A stretch of 64,000 nt of DNA, from the NCBI RefSeq assembly GCF_014851675.1, contig NZ_JACVAE010000001.1:2542001-2606000 (forward strand), in the 5' to 3' direction. The stretch is from Rhizobium sp. ARZ01 (GTDB lineage: Bacteria; Pseudomonadota; Alphaproteobacteria; Rhizobiales; Rhizobiaceae). The translations under genes and the position numbers were made by a program. The first letter of the stretch is position 1. Each line of letters starts with the position of its first letter. Below, piece by piece: positions 1 through 8,425 of the stretch. Under the pieces are notes generated by a model, which ran no database searches, was not told the origin of the DNA, and saw only the letters and a list, made by a program, of their open reading frames with translations.

Positions 1-1987
1 CAGCGATCTCCCGGACCAGCTCCTCTGGACGGCAAGGCATCCCGCTAAGGGGATGGATGTAGAGCGGATAGAGGATCAGCGTTGCAGCAACCAGCATCGG
101 CAAATCGATGCGCCTTGTCCGCCGCTCGATCGGATAGCGATCTTCCGTCAGTCCCCAGCCCGCGTAGAAGGGCATCCCGTGGACGCCCACCGCCTTTCCG
201 CGCAAGAGGGCCTCGAAGCCTGCAAGTGAGGTCATCGTTTCCACTCGGTCGGCCCAGCCAATCCAATGCATAATGTCGCCTTCCTGAACGATCCGATCGG
301 CTGCACCTGGTACCATCCCGCCGGAGCGCGTGCCGGAAACAACGTCCGGATGTTCCTTGTAAACGACATAGGCATCGGGGTAGAGACGCCGCACCGCCGC
401 CACCAGGGCCGAATTGGACTTAATCTCGGGCGAGCCGAAGCGTATCGAGGCATCCTTCTCCACCTGCCCCGGCACCAGTATTTTCAGCCGACCGCCCGGT
501 ACAGACGGCATCGATGCGGCGGTACCGACATTGTATTTCGATATCCCGCGCTCAATCAGCGTCAGGCGCAACGCCTCAGCGCGCTGAAGCAGCGCGACGT
601 CGAATTCGGCACTGGCGATGAGTCGCTCCAGCCCACTCGGCTTGCGCGCATCATAATAGACCGTGTCTCCGTCCAGAGCGACGGACGACGGCATGACGAG
701 TGAGACACCGAGTCCTTTCGAGCGGATAAAACCGTCCTCAATTCGGCGGACCTCGGACCCCGCTGGCAACCGCCGATCTGAACCCCAAACAGCAATCACG
801 CCACCGATCTCCGACGCCCTGCGCGTCGCAAGTTCCAGATTCCGGGCATGCAGGGGAGCACCGCGCATCCCCTTCAGAAAGGGTGTCAGCGCCTTGCGCT
901 TCCAGAGCGACATGCCCGCGGTAACGACCCTTTTCGGCAATCGGCGCCGCTGGTCGCGAACCGTGATCGCCTGCTCAATCGCGCGCTCGATCTCGCAATC
1001 GGTGCGGTCATGGAGATCCAGATAGCGCGTGTACCTAATGTATGCCGCATCGAATATCTGCTCGACACTCGCCGGCGAGCGCGTGGCTGGTGCCCGGACA
1101 TGATCCGTCGTGACACCTCGTCCGGAATAGAAGGTGACGCCAAAGCAGTGGACCGGTTTGCCGGCCATCAACGCCTCGAAACCAAGTTGGCTCGACACGG
1201 TGTATATGGTGTCCGCCTCTTCCAGAAGTGGCCAGGGATTCATTGGCGGAGGAACGACGATCTTGATACCGAGCCGTTCGGCCGCCTGGCGAAGCAGGCT
1301 TCGCTCACCGGCCGCCGGATGCGTGCGCACGACGATCGTCTTTCCGGCATGGTGCTCGGCCGCATGCTTCAACATCACAGCAAAGGTTTCGTCATCGGCC
1401 AGCGAGCCGGCAATCGAAGCATCGCCCGCGACCTGATCCACGAGCAGGACATAGGGGTGGCCGTAGGGAATACCCGCATCTTTGAGCCCAATGATCGCGC
1501 CATTGTTGTACTTTGACAATTGGGCCTGGCGTATCGTCGCCATCAGGCTTCGTGCCCGCCCCAGATCATGCGGGCTCGTTGCCGGATTTTCCAAAAGGGA
1601 CTGCAGTCGGCTCGCTCCGGTTGCATCGAAATAGATGCCCTCATCATCGATGACGAAGGCGTGGGAAGGCTCGTCCGGCCCCGGCGCAAAACCCTTCAGA
1701 AAGCCATCTTCGAGTAAAATCGCAGGTTTCCCGGTGCGCATCGACAGCGCGTTCGCCCGACGTCCCGATGGCCTCCAGCCCCAGCCGACGAAGGCATCGA
1801 CACGGGCAGGGTTGCCAAGCGGCCAGAGAACAATGTTGGCATCAAGGAGGCGCGATATATCGGCCCGGATCCGCCATAGACCGGCGGAGGTGACGGCACA
1901 GGTCCTTCGTTTCACCTCACCCACGATGCGATCCCATCTTTGGTTGGCTTGCCTGCCGGATCTAGTTCCGGCACTTCTGTGCGCCAT
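1..1987 (-). CDS. kpsC: Capsular polysaccharide Kdo-transferase KpsC-like, 3' end beyond window
   Basis: KpsC-family enzymes build the poly-Kdo linker joining capsular polysaccharide to a lysophospholipid at the inner membrane; the rhizobial counterpart serves K-antigen synthesis. Reading leftward, the protein has the family's two tandem modules. The first carries an EDGFLKGFAPG-type motif and SSQLGFEALMAGKPV followed by CFGVTFYSGRGVT. The second repeats these as EDGFIRSKGLGVS and SLAGFEALLRGKAV then HGMPFYAGWGLT. About 660 residues are visible and no stop is reached before base 1, which fits a family length near 670-700. The start at ATG 1987 is uncertain: GTG 1915, just before a KRRTCAVTSAGLWRIR stretch resembling the usual KpsC N-terminus, is an alternative. 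It follows the OPX export lipoprotein gene on the same strand, with a terminator-like hairpin between them. Confidence 0.85.
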   Translation of the reverse strand, partial: MAHRSAGTRSGRQANQRWDRIVGEVKRRTCAVTSAGLWRIRADISRLLDANIVLWPLGNPARVDAFVGWGWRPSGRRANALSMRTGKPAILLEDGFLKGFAPGPDEPSHAFVIDDEGIYFDATGASRLQSLLENPATSPHDLGRARSLMATIRQAQLSKYNNGAIIGLKDAGIPYGHPYVLLVDQVAGDASIAGSLADDETFAVMLKHAAEHHAGKTIVVRTHPAAGERSLLRQAAERLGIKIVVPPPMNPWPLLEEADTIYTVSSQLGFEALMAGKPVHCFGVTFYSGRGVTTDHVRAPATRSPASVEQIFDAAYIRYTRYLDLHDRTDCEIERAIEQAITVRDQRRRLPKRVVTAGMSLWKRKALTPFLKGMRGAPLHARNLELATRRASEIGGVIAVWGSDRRLPAGSEVRRIEDGFIRSKGLGVSLVMPSSVALDGDTVYYDARKPSGLERLIASAEFDVALLQRAEALRLTLIERGISKYNVGTAASMPSVPGGRLKILVPGQVEKDASIRFGSPEIKSNSALVAAVRRLYPDAYVVYKEHPDVVSGTRSGGMVPGAADRIVQEGDIMHWIGWADRVETMTSLAGFEALLRGKAVGVHGMPFYAGWGLTEDRYPIERRTRRIDLPMLVAATLILYPLYIHPLSGMPCRPEELVREIA

Positions 1988-2004
1988 TCGCCCGGAAACA
2001 CCTG

Positions 2005-2036
2005 AAATCAAAAGGGCGCCGGCATGGCCGACGCCC
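2005..2036 (-). terminator. Rho-independent terminator after the OPX gene
   Basis: On the minus strand a 10-bp stem (GGGCGTCGGC / GCCGGCGCCC, one G-T pair) with a 3-base loop is followed by TTTTGATTT. It sits between the OPX stop and the kpsC start, so it would end or attenuate transcription into kpsC. Confidence 0.7.
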
Positions 2037-2069
2037 TCCATAAAAGTCGGCGATGAGAGTATAGAGCCT

Positions 2070-3287
2070 TCAGTAGAAAGTTCGATTGATATTGTAGGCC
2101 GCTGAAGCCGTTCCCGTTACCACCGCCATGAACCTGGCGAAATCGGACGCCGGATGACGCGAGAGATAGATCACGTCGCGGTTGCGAACCGGGAACGACT
2201 GCGCAACGATGTAGCTCTGCGCTTGCCCCAGGTCCAGTCGGTAAATGATCGGATAACGCCCCTGTCCATCAGACGTCATGCCCTTGGCCAGCAAATCGCG
2301 GAACCGGTCGTCGCCGACGACGTGGCGATAGACGCTCTCATTTTCGTAGCGGAAGATGAAGTAACCCTTCGGGTCGGCCGTCGTCATCCTGCCGCCGCCG
2401 GCAAGTGCCGCTGCTTCGATCAGGCTGAGACCACTTGAATCGAACGGAACTTTGCCAGTCTTTACCGTCTGCCCCAAAGCCGAGAAGGTCTGCGGATCAA
2501 ATGTCAGGTAGATCTGATCGGCAGGCTTGACGATGATGTCTTCCTTCGGGTTGTCCACGATCGTCTGCAACAGAACCATTCCCGTGCGACCGCCGCGTTT
2601 GAGCGTTACATAGGTGTCATATGCCGGCTTCGACGCTCCGCCTGCCCGCGCCAACACCTCACTCAGGTGTTCGGCGCTGAGTCCAAGGGGAACCAGCCCT
2701 GCCTTGTTGACGTCGCCCTGAACGGAGACGTTGCGCGACTCGTTTCCGGACATTGACACGAGCACATCCGGCTCGACGGCCTTCGCCTTCAGCGCATCCA
2801 CGATCGTCGTGCGCGCCGTCTCAAGCGTCATGCCGGCAAAGCGTACCGATCCTACATAAGGAATCTGGCCGCGGCCGTCCGGCTGCACGACCACCGGGAT
2901 CGTCGTCGATTTGCGATCCGTCGTCGAGAAGAGCCCATCGGGTCCGGCTTCGAATATCGTCACGTCGAGACTGTCACCCACGCCGATCACAGGCACGCCA
3001 CCGGCTCCACCGAAACCGAAGGTGCGCGCAAGGCTCGGCGTACCCAGCGTGGTTACCCCATTGGCAACACGCTGGTCGATCTCCACAACATCGAAGACGA
3101 TCTTGGTCTGCGGAATCTTGTAGGAACTGCCACCCGCAGCACCCGATTCGATCACCTCGTGGGTCAGCGGACCATCGCTCGGAACAAGGCAGCCGGAAAG
3201 CGTCAACAGCGCTACGCCGACTGCGAAGCGCGCCAGAGACCGCGCACGCCTCGTTTCCGAGTTGCCGATGCTTTTATTCTTGTTCAT
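2070..3287 (-). CDS. Outer-membrane polysaccharide export (OPX/Wza-KpsD family) lipoprotein
   Basis: This is a predicted polysaccharide export channel subunit anchored in the outer membrane. The 405-residue product starts with a basic N-terminus, a hydrophobic stretch and a lipobox ending LLTLSGC (Cys about residue 33). A Poly_export-type segment near residues 90-190 (GVGDSLDVTIFEAGPDG ... YVGSVRFAGMTLETAR) is followed by SLBB-like segments (VSVQGDVNKAGLVPLG; TVKTGKVPFDSSGLSLIEAA). The start at ATG 3287 is preferred because AAGGGGA lies 10-12 bases upstream; an ATG at 3311 adds eight residues but has poor ribosome-site spacing. Placement next to kpsC indicates capsule (K-antigen) export. A KpsD-like role is inferred; I have not assigned a rhizobial gene name. 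Confidence 0.88.
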   Translation of the reverse strand: MNKNKSIGNSETRRARSLARFAVGVALLTLSGCLVPSDGPLTHEVIESGAAGGSSYKIPQTKIVFDVVEIDQRVANGVTTLGTPSLARTFGFGGAGGVPVIGVGDSLDVTIFEAGPDGLFSTTDRKSTTIPVVVQPDGRGQIPYVGSVRFAGMTLETARTTIVDALKAKAVEPDVLVSMSGNESRNVSVQGDVNKAGLVPLGLSAEHLSEVLARAGGASKPAYDTYVTLKRGGRTGMVLLQTIVDNPKEDIIVKPADQIYLTFDPQTFSALGQTVKTGKVPFDSSGLSLIEAAALAGGGRMTTADPKGYFIFRYENESVYRHVVGDDRFRDLLAKGMTSDGQGRYPIIYRLDLGQAQSYIVAQSFPVRNRDVIYLSRHPASDFARFMAVVTGTASAAYNINRTFY

Positions 3288-3646
3288 CACACTGCAATTC
3301 CCCTTCGCCATACCCTTTTAAGATACAGCGCCGAAAACGGACAACGGTCCGCCCCATCAAACGTGTCGATGGAAAAGTCAATGTCCCACCGCGATCTGTC
3401 CCCTAGACCGTGCCACGATAGGCGTCCGCCGTCACCATGGAGCAAATCCCTTGCACATTCGTTACGCCAAGAAAAGCCGATTTCGCGGCGCCTCGCTAAA
3501 ATGCCGCTTTTCCACGAGAATTTACGACTGAGTGCGGCAAATAGGGCGCATTTGATGGTGCAGAAAATCAGTATTTCGCCGCGCATTGCGCCCTTAATCC
3601 GGAATCAGACGCTGGTTTGAAGAGACAGGCGGCATCCTCCGCGCCA
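3288..3646. other. Intergenic region upstream of the OPX gene
   Basis: This region separates the OPX gene from the end of the dehydrogenase gene, both on the minus strand. It must hold the OPX promoter, but I see no convincing -35/-10 pair, coding frame or terminator. It is less GC-rich than the neighbouring genes. Confidence 0.5.
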
Positions 3647-6094
3647 TTAGTTCCTGACGCGGCCGTTGGCCGGATCGTACAACGGCGTCAGATGTGGCGT
3701 GCAGGGCACGCGCCTGCCGGCCACGTCCAGTTCGTAACGCCCGGAAAGCACATAGTCAGGATCGACGCCGTCCCGATTGCGCACATAGCCAAAGCCGATT
3801 GGCCGACCGATCGTGTGGCCGAAGCCGCCGCTGGTGAGCCACCCCGCCCTTTCGCCGTTTCGGTAGATTGTCTCGCGGCCGAGTAGTATCGTTTCCGGAT
3901 CATCTGGCACGAAACAGACAAGGAGCTTTCGCACCCCTTCGGCCAATTGCCGCTCGATCGCCGCCCTGCCACGAAAATCGGTTGCGCTACGCGTCTTCAC
4001 AGCCCAGGCGAGACCAGCCTCGACCGGCGTATGATCTGGTCCGATATCGGAGCCCCAGGCGCGATAACCCTTTTCGAGCCTGCAGGTTTCCAGCGCGCGA
4101 TAGCCGGCGTTTGCCAGTCCGTCTCCCCTGCCCGCCTCCATTAGCGCATCGTAGACAGCGGCCGCATCCTCAACAGGCATGTGGAGCTCCCAACCGAGCT
4201 CGCCGACATAGGTTATGCGCATCGCCCGCACTGGGCGACCGGCCACCGTGATGGCCCGGACGGTGGCAAAGGGGAATCCCTTGTTCGATACGTCGTCCTT
4301 CGTCAGCCTTTCCAGGATCGAGCGGGATTTCGGCCCCATGACCACCAGCACGGACCATTTGTCCGTCACATCTTCCAATGCCGCATCCAGCCCGGCTGGA
4401 ATATTGCGCGCAATCCAATCGGAGTCATGGGTAGCGAATCCGGTCCCGGTGACGATGTAATATTCGTCCTCCGCGATCCGCGCGGCCGTCAAATCGCATT
4501 CGATGCCGCCGTGGTCATTGAGCATCTGGGTGTAGATCACAGAGCCCGGTCGGCGAGCCACGTTGTTTGCGGCGATCCAGGATAGCGCCCGTTCGGCATC
4601 CCTTCCCTTCAACACGAACTTGGCAAAGGAGGTCTGGTCGAAGATCACCGCCGCCTCCCGCACAGCACGGTGTTCCCGAGCGACGGCCGGGAACCAGTTC
4701 GGCCGGCCGTAGGTGTAAATGTCCTGCGGCTTTTCTTTCGCATTGAGGTCGGCAAACCAGTTGGGCCGCTCCCAACCCAGCTTTTCGCCAAAGCAGGCGC
4801 CTTGTGCCTTCAGACGATCATAGAGTGGCGAGGTACGAAACGGGCGCGCGCTGGCATGCTCTTCGGAAGGCCACGCCATTGTGTAATGCTTGCCGTACGC
4901 CTCGACTGTTCGGCGGCGGATCCAATCGGTGTCGAAATGCGGTCGGCCGAAGCGGCGTATGTCGACCGGCCAAAGATCGAAGGGCGGCTCGCCGTTCGCC
5001 ACCCATTCGGCAAGCGCCATGCCCGCCCCACCGCCGGACGCGATGCCGAAGGCGTTGAAGCCGGCGCCGATGAAGAAATTCCGCAAGCCCGGCGCTTCGC
5101 CGAGGATGAAGTTGCCATCCGGCGTAAAGCTCTCGGGGCCGTTCAGAAGCTGCTTCACGCCGGCGGTTTCGAGCGCAGGCACCCTGCCGAGGGCGAGTTC
5201 CATGATCTGCTCGAAGCGTTCTAGATCGGGATTGAGCAGGCTGTAGTGGAAGCCTTCAGGAATACCGCTTGTCGCCCAGGGCGCCGGGTTCGGCTCATAG
5301 CCGCCCATGACAAGGCCGCCGACCTCTTCCTTGTAGTAGGTCAGCCGGTCAGGGTCGCGCAGCGTCGGCAGGTTCGTGGGTACGCCGAAAGCTTCCGTGA
5401 TGAGATACTGGTGCTCCATCGGCACCAGCGGTACGTTCACGCCGAAGCGGGCGGCGAATTCCCGCGTCCATTGCCCGGCACAGACAACGACACGCTCGCA
5501 CTCGATCCGGCCGCGTGCGGTGACGACGGCGCGAATGCGCCCGTTGTCGATCTCAATGTCAGTGACTTCGGTGTCCTCGAAAATCGCAGCACCCGCCATC
5601 GTCGCCCCGCGCGCCAGCGCCTGCGTGATGTCGGACGGATTGGCCTGGCCGTCTGTTGGGAGGAATGCCGCACCGACGAGATCGTCGATCGTCATCAGCG
5701 GCCAAAGTTCCTGCGCCTGCTTAGGTGTCAGCAGCTCCATCTCCAGGCCGAAGGATCGTGCGGTCGTCGCCTGGCGCCTGACCTCAGTCCACCGCTCCTC
5801 ATTACAGGCAAGCCGAAGCCCCCCATTCATCTTCCAGCCGGTCCCCAGTCCCGTCTCGGCCTCGAGCTTCTTGTATAGGTCAACCGAGTAGCCGAGGAGC
5901 TGGGTGATGTTGGCACTCGTGCGCAATTGCCCGACGAGGCCTGCCGCGTGGAAGGTCGTTCCCGACGTCAGCTTCTTGCGTTCCAGGAGAACGGTGTCGG
6001 TCCAGCCGAGCTTCGCCAGATGATAGGCCGTCGAGCAGCCGATGATCCCGCCGCCGATGACGACAGCCTTTGCGCTCGCTGGAAGCTCCTTCAT
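3647..6094 (-). CDS. FAD-dependent dimethylglycine/sarcosine dehydrogenase-like protein with GcvT domain
   Basis: The 815-residue length and order match the DMGDH/SARDH family, which oxidatively demethylates N-methylated glycines and passes formaldehyde to tetrahydrofolate. An N-terminal FAD-binding DAO domain has VVIGGGIIGCSTAYHL at residues 11-26 and SGTTFHAAGL around His49, the position of the covalent FAD histidine in this family. A middle FAO_M segment follows, then a C-terminal aminomethyltransferase (GcvT) half from about residue 430 (ending in YRALETCRLEKGYRAWG and the GcvT_C region). The gene begins 12 bp after the choline-kinase-like gene, so the two form an operon. The true substrate (dimethylglycine, sarcosine or another methylated amine) cannot be read from sequence. 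Confidence 0.88.
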   Translation of the reverse strand: MKELPASAKAVVIGGGIIGCSTAYHLAKLGWTDTVLLERKKLTSGTTFHAAGLVGQLRTSANITQLLGYSVDLYKKLEAETGLGTGWKMNGGLRLACNEERWTEVRRQATTARSFGLEMELLTPKQAQELWPLMTIDDLVGAAFLPTDGQANPSDITQALARGATMAGAAIFEDTEVTDIEIDNGRIRAVVTARGRIECERVVVCAGQWTREFAARFGVNVPLVPMEHQYLITEAFGVPTNLPTLRDPDRLTYYKEEVGGLVMGGYEPNPAPWATSGIPEGFHYSLLNPDLERFEQIMELALGRVPALETAGVKQLLNGPESFTPDGNFILGEAPGLRNFFIGAGFNAFGIASGGGAGMALAEWVANGEPPFDLWPVDIRRFGRPHFDTDWIRRRTVEAYGKHYTMAWPSEEHASARPFRTSPLYDRLKAQGACFGEKLGWERPNWFADLNAKEKPQDIYTYGRPNWFPAVAREHRAVREAAVIFDQTSFAKFVLKGRDAERALSWIAANNVARRPGSVIYTQMLNDHGGIECDLTAARIAEDEYYIVTGTGFATHDSDWIARNIPAGLDAALEDVTDKWSVLVVMGPKSRSILERLTKDDVSNKGFPFATVRAITVAGRPVRAMRITYVGELGWELHMPVEDAAAVYDALMEAGRGDGLANAGYRALETCRLEKGYRAWGSDIGPDHTPVEAGLAWAVKTRSATDFRGRAAIERQLAEGVRKLLVCFVPDDPETILLGRETIYRNGERAGWLTSGGFGHTIGRPIGFGYVRNRDGVDPDYVLSGRYELDVAGRRVPCTPHLTPLYDPANGRVRN

Positions 6095-6106
6095 CGCTCC
6101 CGCTCC

Positions 6107-7030
6107 TTATGCTTCTGAATGCTGGAATTGGTCATACGCCCGCTCGAACCGGGCGAGATTGTCGGCCGTGTAGCTGGCGTAGTCGAAATCGATGGTCGAA
6201 TGGAGCTCCGAGACCATGCTCCACAGGGTCTCCCGCAGCAGCGAGGCGCATTTCATCGCCTGATACCGCCGCCATAGATCGCCGCGCGCCGGCCGCTCGA
6301 AATAGGTCTCCAGCAGCCACATCTCCTGGGCTTCACTGAATTCGTTGTTGGACGCCAGCCCACCGAGATCGAAGAGCGGTGTGTTGTAGCCGGCATAGTC
6401 CCAGTCGATCAGCCAAAGCCGTTCACCGTCATCTAGAAAGTTCGCGGCAAGAAGATCGTTGTGGCCGAAGACAATGTCGTAAGGCCCGGCCGCCGCTTCG
6501 AGCGCCCGCGAGGCCTGAATAAGCCCCTTCAGTCGCGGAACATGCGGGCTACCGGCTTCGACCAGTGTCGCGGCATAATCCTCGATGACATGAAAGGCCC
6601 AGAAAATCGTCGCCGCCCCGCGATAGTGTCGTCCGGTCTCACGGTGGCAAGTTTGGATAAGCGGCACGATGCGCTGGAGATAGGCGGGGGATCGGACGTC
6701 CTCCGGCGTCAGTGTCCGGCCGCAAATATGGTCGAGGACGAGAATTCCGGGTTGGTGGTGAACGACCGCCGGAGAGATTCCGGCCGCATGGGCGGCCCGG
6801 CTTGCCGCGACCTCGTTCTGCCGGCTGATCTGGTGGACCGGAATATCATCGCCCAGCCGGACGACATAAGTTCGCCCATTGTCGACAACCCGATAGTTTC
6901 GATTGGTAATCCCCCCCGGCAGAACGCTCACCTCCGGTGCGCCATTCCACAGGGGCAGCGAACGGATCGTATCCAGCGCCGCCAAGTCCATTTTTGTCCG
7001 TTCCCCGGCGCGCCTCCGTGACGCGCTCAT
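6107..7030 (-). CDS. Choline/ethanolamine kinase-like phosphotransferase
   Basis: The product belongs to the APH/choline-kinase fold family that phosphorylates small hydroxyl compounds using ATP. Visible motifs are GGITNRNYRV near the N-terminus (nucleotide-binding loop), the Brenner motif FGHNDLLAANFL and the metal-binding IDWDYAGYNTPLFDLG, the last typical of choline kinase and LicA. The start is ambiguous between ATG 7030 (GGAG about 10 bases upstream) and ATG 6991 (GGGGAA upstream); both keep the whole domain. It is the first gene of a two-gene operon with the GcvT-domain dehydrogenase and lies divergent from a DeoR regulator. The context suggests catabolism of a choline-like or N-methylated alcohol, but the substrate is unproven. 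Confidence 0.8.
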   Translation of the reverse strand: MSASRRRAGERTKMDLAALDTIRSLPLWNGAPEVSVLPGGITNRNYRVVDNGRTYVVRLGDDIPVHQISRQNEVAASRAAHAAGISPAVVHHQPGILVLDHICGRTLTPEDVRSPAYLQRIVPLIQTCHRETGRHYRGAATIFWAFHVIEDYAATLVEAGSPHVPRLKGLIQASRALEAAAGPYDIVFGHNDLLAANFLDDGERLWLIDWDYAGYNTPLFDLGGLASNNEFSEAQEMWLLETYFERPARGDLWRRYQAMKCASLLRETLWSMVSELHSTIDFDYASYTADNLARFERAYDQFQHSEA

Positions 7031-7240
7031 TTTTGGAAAAGCTCCCGCACCCGCCAAGGTCTGTCAAGAGAAATCCACAAAATCTAACACACACATGGCT
7101 TTTTGTTGTATTCTGCGCCGTGCAGCGTCGAAGTCGACGTTGATTCTTTGGGCTTTATGCGCGCAACTCTTTGCGCCGCGGACGCCATGAATTATGACGA
7201 TGCATCGGCGTTTACCGCAGATCGCAGCACAGGGAACGGC

Positions 7241-8041
7241 ATGGATACGCCAACCAATACACCCACGCTTTCCAATCATCGCGAACGCGAAATACTGGAC
7301 GAACTGCGACTTGCCGGCGGCTCCAGCCGGATCCAGTTCCTCGCGGAGCGCCTGCGGGTCTCGGAAGAGACGATCCGCCGCAACATCCGCACGCTGGAGG
7401 CAAACGGCCTCGTCACGAAAGTTCACGGTGGCGTCCACATCACCGACAGCGTGAGCGAGCAGCCGCTGCATTTTCGCATGAACGTCAACCCGGAGCCGAA
7501 GCGCCTGATCGCCGCGAAGGTCGCCACGATGGTCAAGAACGGCGACAGCCTCTTTCTCGACATCGGCTCGACGACTGCATTCATTGCCGTCGCCCTTCAG
7601 AAGCACCACGACCTCTTCGTCGTCACGAATTCGCTTTCGGTCGCGCATACGCTCGCGACACGCAACAACAACCGTGTCTACTTCGCCGGCGGTGAACTTC
7701 GCGCACACGATGCCGGAACCTTCGGCATAGAAGCGCTCAGTTACATCGAGCGTTTCAATCTGCAGCATGCAATCCTGTCGGTCACCGCGATCAACGCGCG
7801 TTCCGGCTTCATGCTGCAGGACATGCAGGAGGCCGATATCTCCCGCATTGCGGCGCGCCATGCGCAGAACCGGATCATCGTCGCGGATGGCCAGAAGTTC
7901 GGCCGTTCGGCGCCGATCACGATTGCTCCGCCCGACACCTACGACGTACTGGTCACCGACTCGGAACCGCCCGCAGATATCCGCCGCATGCTGGACCAGA
8001 ACAATGTCACGCTCGTGCTCGCAAGCTCGCGGGATGTCTGA
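7241..8041 (+). CDS. DeoR-family transcriptional regulator
   Basis: DeoR proteins are usually repressors of sugar or phospho-metabolite pathways that sense phosphorylated intermediates. The 266-residue protein has an N-terminal winged helix-turn-helix (residues about 15-70, including QFLAERLRVSEETIRRNIRTL) followed by a DeoRC effector domain with the family's DIGSTTAFIAVAL, VVTNSL and YFAGGELR segments. ATG 7241 is chosen because AGGGA stands five bases upstream and the length fits the family; upstream in-frame ATGs would add poorly conserved residues. It is divergent from the kinase/dehydrogenase operon, the natural target. A phosphorylated kinase product is a plausible inducer, by inference. 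Confidence 0.88.
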   Translation: MDTPTNTPTLSNHREREILDELRLAGGSSRIQFLAERLRVSEETIRRNIRTLEANGLVTKVHGGVHITDSVSEQPLHFRMNVNPEPKRLIAAKVATMVKNGDSLFLDIGSTTAFIAVALQKHHDLFVVTNSLSVAHTLATRNNNRVYFAGGELRAHDAGTFGIEALSYIERFNLQHAILSVTAINARSGFMLQDMQEADISRIAARHAQNRIIVADGQKFGRSAPITIAPPDTYDVLVTDSEPPADIRRMLDQNNVTLVLASSRDV

Positions 8042-8081
8042 GCACTCAACCAGCCTCGACACGCTCAAGAGACAGAGACAA

Positions 8082-8138
8082 AAATGCCGCCGTCAGGATC
8101 TAAGCTCAACAAGCTCGACAAGCTGGACGGCGGCATTT
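8082..8138. repeat. Perfect 13-bp inverted repeat with 31-base loop
   Basis: AAATGCCGCCGTC at 8082-8094 is exactly repeated in inverted form as GACGGCGGCATTT at 8126-8138. It lies 40 bp after the DeoR stop and may act as its terminator, although no long T run follows. The loop itself contains repeated AAGCT units that can pair further. Confidence 0.6.
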
Positions 8139-8367
8139 CCGGAGCGCTCTTCGTGGACGCTTCTCTGTGCGGGTCCCCTCTGGACCTCGTGATATCTGAA
8201 GCAGAAATCATGCCAGACGCATTTTGGCTCATTTTCGAGCGACAATCCGCCATTGAAACTCTTCTCGCCAGATAACAACGCCCAATTCGGCGGCAATACG
8301 CCCGCGTAGTATTGTGCAGGGCACAAAAACCGGGCAGCCCCGAACAGGCGCGCGGCTGACAAATGAC

Positions 8368-8397
8368 CGAAAATGGTACGGCCCGCAGAAGCGGGCC
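8368..8397 (-). terminator. Terminator of the 8.4-10.7 kb chemoreceptor gene
   Basis: On the minus strand GGCCCGC-TTCT-GCGGGCC (8391-8397 pairing with 8380-8386) forms a tight hairpin followed by GTACCATTTTC. The T content is modest. Confidence 0.6.
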
Positions 8398-8425
8398 GCA
8401 ATTTTACAGTATCCGGACTACCGGC

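Larger units (their letters stand above)
8042..8425. other. Intergenic region between deoR-type gene and chemoreceptor
   Basis: These are the ends of two convergent genes. The stretch holds a long-looped perfect inverted repeat (8082-8138) and the chemoreceptor terminator (8368-8397). A 63-codon open frame at 8084-8275 begins inside the inverted repeat, has no good ribosome site and matches no family I recognise, so I do not call it a gene. Confidence 0.5.

Noticed and set aside
8084..8275. 63-codon frame after the DeoR gene
   Set aside because: It starts inside an inverted repeat, has no ribosome site and no recognisable family.
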